Below, in pieces: positions 7,131 through 10,835 of a stretch of DNA of 10,835 nt. The DNA comes from JAHJFW01 sp038065635. Lineage in GTDB: Bacteria; Patescibacteriota; Patescibacteriia; 2-12-FULL-60-25. The stretch is from NCBI GenBank assembly GCA_038065635.1, contig JBBTQP010000064.1:1-10835 (forward strand), in the 5' to 3' direction. The notes beneath the pieces are model-generated. The model saw only the letters and a program-made list of their open reading frames with translations, made no database searches and was not told the origin of the DNA. Positions within the stretch are counted from its first letter, which is position 1, and each line of letters starts with the position of its first letter. The translations under genes and the position numbers were made by a program.

Positions 7131-7138
7131 AGTAGTAG
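7106..7138. repeat. Octamer repeat remnant spanning the aspS stop and scpA leader
   Basis: The octamer family of the 892-975 array recurs here: GGGAA, GTAGAGAA (7111-7118), GTAGGGAA (7119-7126), then degenerate GTAAAGTA and GTAG up to 7138. It encodes the last seven residues and the stop codon of aspS and fills almost the whole 10-nt gap to the scpA ATG at 7141. No inverted partner is seen. Confidence 0.8.
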
Positions 7139-7140
7139 AT

Positions 7141-7884
7141 ATGGCTGTGACGTTTCGGATAGAGAAGTTTGAAGGGCCGTTGGATCTTCTGCTTCAATTG
7201 GTTGAACAGGAAAAATTGGCTATTTCCGAAATTTCTCTCGCGACAGTAGCGGAGCAATTCGTAAATCACGTGCAAGGGAATAAAGAAATCGCGCCGGAGG
7301 AGTTGGCGGATTTTTTGGTTGTCGCTGCAAAGCTCATGTACATCAAATCCAAGATGCTGATTCCGGCGCTCCATGACGATGAACTTGAAGAATGTCCTGA
7401 TTTGGAGACGCAGCTTCGCGAATATCAGAGATTTGTCGCGGCATCAAGGGAGATAAACGCACTTTGGGCAGGATCGCGTCGGTCGTACTCGCGAGATGCG
7501 CGCGCTACCCGCACGATTCATGCGGGTTTTGTTCCGCCGCAGGGAGTGACGGCCGACACGCTTTTGCATATAATGAGGCGCGTGATTTCAAGGTTGGAGC
7601 CGATTTTGCAATTGCCCAAAGTAAGCATCGAACGCGCGGTTACGATTCAGGAAAAAATAAAAGATCTGTATGAACGCATAAAAGGCCATGCGCGCACCAG
7701 TTTTCGCGCGTTCGTGAAAGGATCAGAGAATCGAACAGAAGTCATTGTTTCTTTTTTGGCGCTACTGGAGCTCGTGAAGCAGCGTTTCGTTAACGTAGAA
7801 CAAGGTGAAATATGGAGTGATATTCACATACATCGTCATAAAGATGCGCCGGAGTTTGATCCCGCCCATAACTTTCAAGTATGA
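7141..7884 (+). CDS. scpA: Segregation and condensation protein A (ScpA kleisin)
   Basis: ScpA is the kleisin subunit that bridges the SMC heads and binds a ScpB dimer in the bacterial condensin, which compacts and segregates chromosomes. The conserved N-terminal signature is intact (FEGPLDLLLQLVEQEKLAISEISLATVAEQF, residues 10-40), followed by ELADFLVVAAKLMYIKSKMLIP at 54-75 and a Leu-rich helical linker with the ScpB-binding region. The C-terminal winged helix that contacts the SMC head is at about 165-235 (TEVIVSFLALLELVKQR at 199-215). Its length of 247 aa is typical. The ATG at 7141 directly precedes the conserved N-terminus; the leader is repeat-derived and has no clear Shine-Dalgarno site. 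It follows aspS by 10 nt and its stop overlaps the scpB start, so coupled translation is likely. Confidence 0.95.
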   Translation: MAVTFRIEKFEGPLDLLLQLVEQEKLAISEISLATVAEQFVNHVQGNKEIAPEELADFLVVAAKLMYIKSKMLIPALHDDELEECPDLETQLREYQRFVAASREINALWAGSRRSYSRDARATRTIHAGFVPPQGVTADTLLHIMRRVISRLEPILQLPKVSIERAVTIQEKIKDLYERIKGHARTSFRAFVKGSENRTEVIVSFLALLELVKQRFVNVEQGEIWSDIHIHRHKDAPEFDPAHNFQV

Positions 7885-8435
7885 ACATTGATGCAAAACT
7901 CGAAGCGCTATTATTCGCTTCGGCAAAACCGTGTACCGTAAAACGTCTGGCCGAAATTACGGGCGCTGATGCGGATGACGTCAAAAAGGGATTGGACGCG
8001 CTCGCTGTTCGATTGGAAGAATCAGGAAGCGGATTAATGCTTGTAAGGCATGGTCACGAAGCGGAGCTTGTAACTCGACCGGATGTGGCGGAGATGGTCG
8101 GCGCGCTTTTGAAAGCCGAGGCGTATGGCGAGCTTACGCGGCCGTCGCTAGAGGCGCTCACGATTCTCGCGTATCGCGGCCCGCTCACGCGTCCGGAGTT
8201 GGAACAGGTTCGCGGCGTGCAGTCCTCCCTCATTTTGAGAAATCTTCTTTTGCGCGGGCTCATCGAGGAACACGAAGAAACCAGATTGGGGCAGTCCACA
8301 TACGGAGTCACGGTCGATTTTCTTCGTGCGTTGGGCGTTTCTTCCGTGAGCGAGTTGCCGGATTACGAAGATTTGCGCGGAAATGCTACGGTAGCGGACG
8401 TATTGTCACAGCTTGATGAAGCACAACAGCCATGA
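7881..8435 (+). CDS. scpB: Segregation and condensation protein B (ScpB)
   Basis: ScpB is a dimeric tandem winged-helix protein that binds the ScpA linker and regulates the SMC condensin. The first winged helix is at about 1-75 (LEALLFASAKPCTVKRLAEITG). The second is at 84-155, with the family hallmark ELTRPSLEALTILAYRGPLTRPELEQVRG (84-112), then LILRNLLLRGLI (117-128) and YGVTVDFLRALGVSSVSELPDYE (141-163). The length of 184 aa is normal. The ATG at 7881 sits in the ATGA overlapping the scpA stop, and the end overlaps the next start the same way, so scpA, scpB and the carboxypeptidase are probably translated as a coupled set. TGA serves as the stop codon. Confidence 0.95.
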   Translation: MNIDAKLEALLFASAKPCTVKRLAEITGADADDVKKGLDALAVRLEESGSGLMLVRHGHEAELVTRPDVAEMVGALLKAEAYGELTRPSLEALTILAYRGPLTRPELEQVRGVQSSLILRNLLLRGLIEEHEETRLGQSTYGVTVDFLRALGVSSVSELPDYEDLRGNATVADVLSQLDEAQQP

Positions 8436-9340
8436 TCGAACTACTCATCTCTCTTTTGACGGCCGCCAGCTTTATAGCGCCGGTTCAAGCCGCTCCGCAA
8501 ACGCAGACAAAAATAAATTCCCTTCCGGAGGCCGGGGTTATTTTGCGCGTGCAGCCACCAAAGAAAAAGAGGATGGAAAGTATCGGTATAGCCACAACCG
8601 GCCGTGCGGCGTTTGTAGCGGATATAAAAACCGGTCAGGTTCTGTATTCGAAAAATCCTCACGACGTAATGCCGATCGCCAGTTTGACGAAGTTGATGAC
8701 CGCGATCGTCGTAATTGATTCAGAGGTTAATTTGGATGAGAGCATAACTTTTATAAAAGAAGATTTTTACGGCGAAGGGAAGTCCGTGTTTGTCCAGGGC
8801 GAAACCATGACTCGTCGCGACGCTCTGCGCGCTTTATTGGTCGGTTCCGTGAACGCGGCTGGAAATGCTTTAGCGCGAACGAGCAAAGGAATGGATCCTT
8901 TTGTGCGGGCGATGAATGAAAAAGCGCACTCTCTGAATCTCGCGTCGCCGGTTTTTGTTGATCCAACAGGAGTAAACCCGGCGAACAAAGCAAACGCGGC
9001 GGACGTTGCGGCAATGCTTTCGATCGCGATGTCTTATCCGGAATTGAGGGAGATCGCCGCTTTATCGTCAGTTACAATAAAGGGTGGAAGCGGGAACGCG
9101 TATAACATTGATTCGACGAACCTTCTTTTGCCGACGTTTTTGAACCATGATCCGTATCGAATTATCGGCGCAAAAACAGGATCGTTGCCTGAGGCGGGGT
9201 TTTGCATGGCGCAGATCACGCGAAACGCCGAAGGGCACGAAATCGTTGTTGTAACGCTCGCAAGCGACAATCATTTTACACGCTATCAAGACATAAAAGG
9301 ACTTACCGCATGGGCGTTCGATACGTTTGAGTGGGAATAG
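8432..9340 (+). CDS. D-alanyl-D-alanine carboxypeptidase (DacA-like, S11 family)
   Basis: This is a serine D,D-peptidase of the low-molecular-weight penicillin-binding protein type. It trims the terminal D-Ala of peptidoglycan stem peptides, or cuts cross-links if endopeptidase-like, outside the cytoplasmic membrane. A signal peptide is visible at 1-20, with a likely cut after PVQA. All three catalytic motifs are present: SLTK at 84-87 (nucleophile S84, K87), SVN at 139-141 and KTG at 248-250. At 302 aa it is closer to PBP7-type enzymes than to full PBP5, and no C-terminal beta domain or amphipathic anchor is apparent, so it may be secreted or loosely attached. The ATG overlaps the scpB stop (ATGA). 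The signal peptide has no basic n-region, which is slightly unusual, but the overlap and the cleavage site support this start. Confidence 0.9.
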   Translation: MIELLISLLTAASFIAPVQAAPQTQTKINSLPEAGVILRVQPPKKKRMESIGIATTGRAAFVADIKTGQVLYSKNPHDVMPIASLTKLMTAIVVIDSEVNLDESITFIKEDFYGEGKSVFVQGETMTRRDALRALLVGSVNAAGNALARTSKGMDPFVRAMNEKAHSLNLASPVFVDPTGVNPANKANAADVAAMLSIAMSYPELREIAALSSVTIKGGSGNAYNIDSTNLLLPTFLNHDPYRIIGAKTGSLPEAGFCMAQITRNAEGHEIVVVTLASDNHFTRYQDIKGLTAWAFDTFEWE

Positions 9341-9349
9341 AGACAGTCA

Positions 9350-9438
9350 ATAAAGTCTATAAAGTCCATAAAGTCTATAATGTCTTTAGGGTTTAGAGCG
9401 AATAATTATTCCGTGACTTTACAGACTTTATAGACTTT
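9350..9438. repeat. Nonamer tandem array with inverted second half
   Basis: Four 9-nt units lie at 9350-9385: ATAAAGTCT, ATAAAGTCC, ATAAAGTCT and ATAATGTCT. After a non-repetitive centre (about 9386-9414), the complementary unit appears as GACTTTACA, GACTTTATA and GACTTTCG at 9415-9440. Segments 9352-9366 and 9424-9438 are a perfect 15-nt inverted repeat. Together with flanking degenerate copies it fills the 112-nt spacer between the carboxypeptidase stop and the glycosyltransferase ATG at 9453. The layout copies that of 892-975 with an unrelated unit. Confidence 0.85.
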
Positions 9439-9452
9439 CGACTTTAAGGACT

Positions 9453-10538
9453 ATGACCGTTGGAATCGATTTACGCTGCCTTCCGGTCGACGGATCCACT
9501 GGCGCTGGCGTGGCTCATGCCGCGCGTTTTTTGACGGAAGCGTTATTGGAACAGGAAGTCCCGTGGGAGTGGGTTTTGTATGTTCCTGTAGGGGCGCATG
9601 GTAATGCGCCCAATCTGCTGGGGAAGGGCGCATTACCATGCGCCCCTACGAGAGACACATCAGGTTCCGCTCTCCGTTCCGCCCTACGCGCTCATCCCTG
9701 CGATCTCCTCCTCGTCCCAAGCGGCGCATGCGCTCCTGGAATTACCGTGCCGCAGATACCGTGGGTTCACGATCTTGCGATATTCGATCATCCCGAATGG
9801 TTCCCGGAATCATGGTTGCGACGTATGGTCACGACGAGACTGTTTGCGCGAGGACTTCGACGTGCGCCAGTCATATTTGCTGTGAGTGAAGAAACAAAGC
9901 ATCAAATCGTTGTTCATCTAGGAATAGATCCAAAAAAGATCGTGGTTACTCACGAGGGAGGGGATCCTATCTTGCAGAAGCTGGAAGTTGGAAGCTCGAA
10001 GCTGGAAGTTCAGGACAGATATTGTATTGCAATCGGTACTCTCGAGCCGCGAAAGAATTTTGGAATGTTGGCGCGGATTTGGTCGGATGTTTTTAGACAA
10101 ACTGGACGACGATTGGTAATCGTTGGCAAGAAAGGGTGGGGGAATGTTTCAATTACAGAAGGGGGTGGGATCGAAATACGAACGACTGTCGACGAAGACG
10201 AGAAACGGCATCTAATCAAATCCGCGGACCTCGTTCTAGTCCCATCGTTCTACGAAGGATTTGGTCTCGTCGCGCTTGAGGCCATGCAAGCCGGGACCGC
10301 GCTCATTTCATCCGATCGCGGCGCGCTTTCGGAAGTTGTTGGTGAAGGCGGGCTGTTGTTGTCGCTGGACGATGAAGAGGTGTGGAAACGGGAGATATTG
10401 AGATTATTGGGAGATGAACTGGTGCGCTCGCAGACATCAGAAAAAGGTAGTGTCAGATCGAAGGATTTTTCTTGGGAAAAGACCGCGAAAGTGATTTGTT
10501 CAGAAATCGTCCGCATGAATAAAAAAATCTCCGTTTAG
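9453..10538 (+). CDS. GT4-family glycosyltransferase with in-frame repeat insertions
   Basis: This is a GT-B fold retaining glycosyltransferase that would move a sugar from a nucleotide-sugar donor to a glycan or lipid acceptor at the cytoplasmic face. The acceptor-side domain has VGIDLRCLP (3-11), TGAGVAHAARFL (16-27), VPQIPWVHDLAIFDHPEWF (99-117) and the linker FAVSEETKHQIV (142-153). The donor side has AIGTLEPRKNF (193-203), LVIVGKKGWG (221-230) and the E-x7-E type motif FYEGFGLVALEAM (266-278, E268 and E276), then SSDRGALSEVVGEGG (286-300). Its length of 361 aa is normal. Residues 46-66 are encoded by a perfect 24-nt inverted repeat and its loop, and residues 175-187 by a 7-nt tandem repeat. 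Both fall in likely loops, so the enzyme may still fold. The last codons and the stop are part of the terminator hairpin. AAGGA lies only 2 nt from the ATG, so it is a poor ribosome site. Donor and acceptor cannot be inferred. Confidence 0.9.
   Translation: MTVGIDLRCLPVDGSTGAGVAHAARFLTEALLEQEVPWEWVLYVPVGAHGNAPNLLGKGALPCAPTRDTSGSALRSALRAHPCDLLLVPSGACAPGITVPQIPWVHDLAIFDHPEWFPESWLRRMVTTRLFARGLRRAPVIFAVSEETKHQIVVHLGIDPKKIVVTHEGGDPILQKLEVGSSKLEVQDRYCIAIGTLEPRKNFGMLARIWSDVFRQTGRRLVIVGKKGWGNVSITEGGGIEIRTTVDEDEKRHLIKSADLVLVPSFYEGFGLVALEAMQAGTALISSDRGALSEVVGEGGLLLSLDDEEVWKREILRLLGDELVRSQTSEKGSVRSKDFSWEKTAKVICSEIVRMNKKISV
9588..9649. repeat. REPIN/BIME-like nested palindrome inside the glycosyltransferase gene
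   Basis: Arms 9588-9611 and 9626-9649 are a perfect 24-nt inverted repeat around a 14-nt loop. Each arm is itself a hairpin. In the first, GTAG (9588-9591) is followed by GGGCGCAT, loop GGTA and ATGCGCCC (9592-9611). The second is its exact mirror. A 5' GTAG followed by a short hairpin is the layout of REP sequences recognised by RAYT transposases, and two REPs in opposite orientation define a BIME/REPIN. The element is read in frame as glycosyltransferase residues 46-66. No RAYT gene lies in the window. Confidence 0.85.
9977..10011. repeat. Heptamer tandem array inside the glycosyltransferase gene
   Basis: Five consecutive 7-nt units of the form GAAGYTS occur: GAAGCTG, GAAGTTG, GAAGCTC, GAAGCTG and GAAGTTC. 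Three heptamers equal seven codons, so the protein shows KLEV, GSS, KLEV at residues 177-187. It lies at the junction between the two Rossmann-like domains, just before the conserved AIGTLEPRKN strand. Confidence 0.85.
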
Positions 10539-10547
10539 GAGATTTTT
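10523..10547. terminator. Bidirectional intrinsic terminator overlapping the glycosyltransferase stop
   Basis: AAAAATCTCC (10523-10532), loop GTTTA (10533-10537) and GGAGATTTTT (10538-10547) form a perfect 10-bp stem with A/T tracts on both sides. On the plus strand it ends the glycosyltransferase transcript; the TAG stop (10536-10538) lies in the hairpin. On the minus strand it begins 4 nt after the CCA of tRNA-Leu and has a run of seven Ts, so it can end that transcript too. Confidence 0.85.
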
Positions 10548-10551
10548 AACT

Positions 10552-10638
10552 TGGTGCCGCGGGAGAGAATCGAACTCTCATGACCTTTCGATCGCGGGAT
10601 TTTGAGTCCCGTGCGTCTACCAATTCCGCCACCGCGGC
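10552..10638 (-). tRNA. tRNA-Leu (anticodon CAA)
   Basis: On the minus strand the acceptor stem is GCCGCGG paired with CCGCGGC, followed by discriminator A and an encoded CCA (10552-10554). The anticodon stem CGGGA/TCCCG encloses CTCAAAA, giving anticodon CAA for UUG codons. A long variable arm (type II) and the T arm GAGAG-TTCGATT-CTCTC are present. The length is 87 nt with CCA. It is convergent with the glycosyltransferase, shares its terminator, and is divergent from the initiator tRNA. Confidence 0.95.
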
Positions 10639-10649
10639 AAACCGTGTGC

Positions 10650-10678
10650 AATGTAACCGAGAATTCTATATTTGACAA
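10650..10678 (-). promoter_or_regulatory. Probable promoter of tRNA-Leu
   Basis: Read on the minus strand, TTGTCA (10673-10678) is followed after 17 nt by TACATT (10650-10655), matching the consensus at five and four of six positions. The tRNA 5' end is 11 nt downstream of the -10 box. Its -35 box overlaps the -35 box of the opposite promoter by five bases. Confidence 0.45.
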
Positions 10679-10700
10679 TAACGCCATTTTTCTATATAGT
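10672..10700 (+). promoter_or_regulatory. Strong sigma-70 promoter of the initiator tRNA
   Basis: A perfect TTGACA at 10672-10677, a 17-nt spacer and TATAGT at 10695-10700 (five of six) form a near-consensus promoter. The tRNA begins 21 nt after the -10 box, leaving a leader of roughly 15 nt for removal by RNase P. Confidence 0.85.
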
Positions 10701-10721
10701 CGGCAAGCGTTTTACATATAT

Positions 10722-10797
10722 CGCGGGATAGAGCAGTTGGCAGCTCGCCAGGCCCATAACCTGGAGGTCGCCGGTTCGAGTCCGGCTCCCGCAACCA
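10722..10797 (+). tRNA. Initiator tRNA-fMet (anticodon CAT) with C33
   Basis: The acceptor stem starts with an unpaired C1 opposite A72, the hallmark of bacterial initiators, and A11:T24 in the D stem also fits. The anticodon stem CCAGG/CCTGG encloses CCCATAA, giving anticodon CAT. The variable loop is AGGTC, the T arm is GCCGG-TTCGAGT-CCGGC, and CCA is encoded at 10795-10797. Two features are unusual: position 33 is C instead of the almost universal T, and the three G:C pairs normally at 29-31/39-41 are reduced to two, with A29:T41. It has its own promoter and terminator, so it is probably monocistronic. Confidence 0.93.
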
Positions 10798-10798
10798 A

Positions 10799-10828
10799 GT
10801 CAAAAAACCCCGAAAGGGGTTTTTTGAC
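10799..10828 (+). terminator. Intrinsic terminator of the initiator tRNA
   Basis: A perfect 13-bp stem (10799-10811 with 10816-10828) is capped by a GAAA tetraloop. CCCC/GGGG at its top is followed by six Ts on the 3' side and six As on the 5' side. It starts 2 nt after the tRNA CCA and could also stop transcription from the opposite side. Confidence 0.9.
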
Positions 10829-10835
10829 AGACTTA

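Noticed and set aside
8413..8718. A 101-codon plus-strand reading frame overlapping scpB and the carboxypeptidase
   Set aside because: It is a frame shadow of the carboxypeptidase gene, whose signal peptide and SLTK motif lie in the other frame.
9053..9340. C-terminal membrane anchor in the carboxypeptidase
   Set aside because: Residues after the KTG motif form the end of the catalytic fold and finish at WAFDTFEWE with no hydrophobic or amphipathic extension.
9588..9649. Intrinsic terminator inside the glycosyltransferase gene
   Set aside because: The perfect inverted repeat has no T-tract after it, and the reading frame continues intact with conserved motifs downstream.
9598..9889. Frameshifted or split glycosyltransferase suggested by overlapping plus-strand frames
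   Set aside because: The 361-codon frame is continuous with all GT4 motifs; the overlapping frames carry none.
10722..10797. Elongator tRNA-Met or tRNA-Ile2
   Set aside because: C1:A72 mismatch and A11:T24 are initiator features, and the CAT anticodon in this context fits fMet.

Overview
The window looks like part of a chromosome from a Patescibacteria/CPR-type bacterium. Several things suggest this: tightly packed genes with ATGA overlaps, a near-absence of Shine-Dalgarno sites, reduced-size housekeeping proteins (a 470-residue bacterial-type AspRS), and many short tandem or palindromic repeats in spacers and even inside genes. TGA ends several genes (PPDK-like, scpA, scpB), so the recoded TGA=Gly code of Gracilibacteria/Absconditabacteria is excluded. 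The lineage is an inference from style, not from a marker gene.

Layout. 1-78: two identical 35-nt direct repeats. 97-909: a promoter, a good Shine-Dalgarno site and an unrecognised, very basic 242-residue protein. 892-975: an octamer tandem array that reverses orientation and leads directly into asnS (984-2276). 2328-4664: a strikingly AT-rich gene for a dikinase-type phosphotransferase with an ATP-grasp domain, an unidentified middle domain and a C-terminal phosphohistidine domain. 4661-5695: a membrane-anchored, possibly beta-propeller protein. 5718-7130: aspS without the GAD insertion domain. 7141-9340: scpA, scpB and a DacA-like D,D-carboxypeptidase, linked by ATGA overlaps. 9350-9438: a nonamer array that also reverses orientation. 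9453-10538: a GT4 glycosyltransferase carrying a REPIN-like palindrome and a heptamer array inside its reading frame. 10523-10547: a terminator shared with a tRNA-Leu(CAA) on the minus strand. 10672-10828: a promoter, an initiator tRNA with an unusual C33, and a strong terminator.

How the genes fit together. asnS, aspS and the two tRNAs are translation functions. ScpA and ScpB are the kleisin and winged-helix partners of the SMC condensin, and they are coupled to a cell-wall carboxypeptidase, as if chromosome segregation and envelope maturation were made from one message. The PPDK-like gene is the odd one out in composition and architecture. It is the best candidate for an acquired function of unknown substrate.

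The most unusual signal is the repeat ecology. Arrays with 7-, 8- and 9-nt units and a nested double-hairpin element fill whole spacers, supply stop codons and C-terminal tails, and have been accommodated in frame inside a glycosyltransferase.
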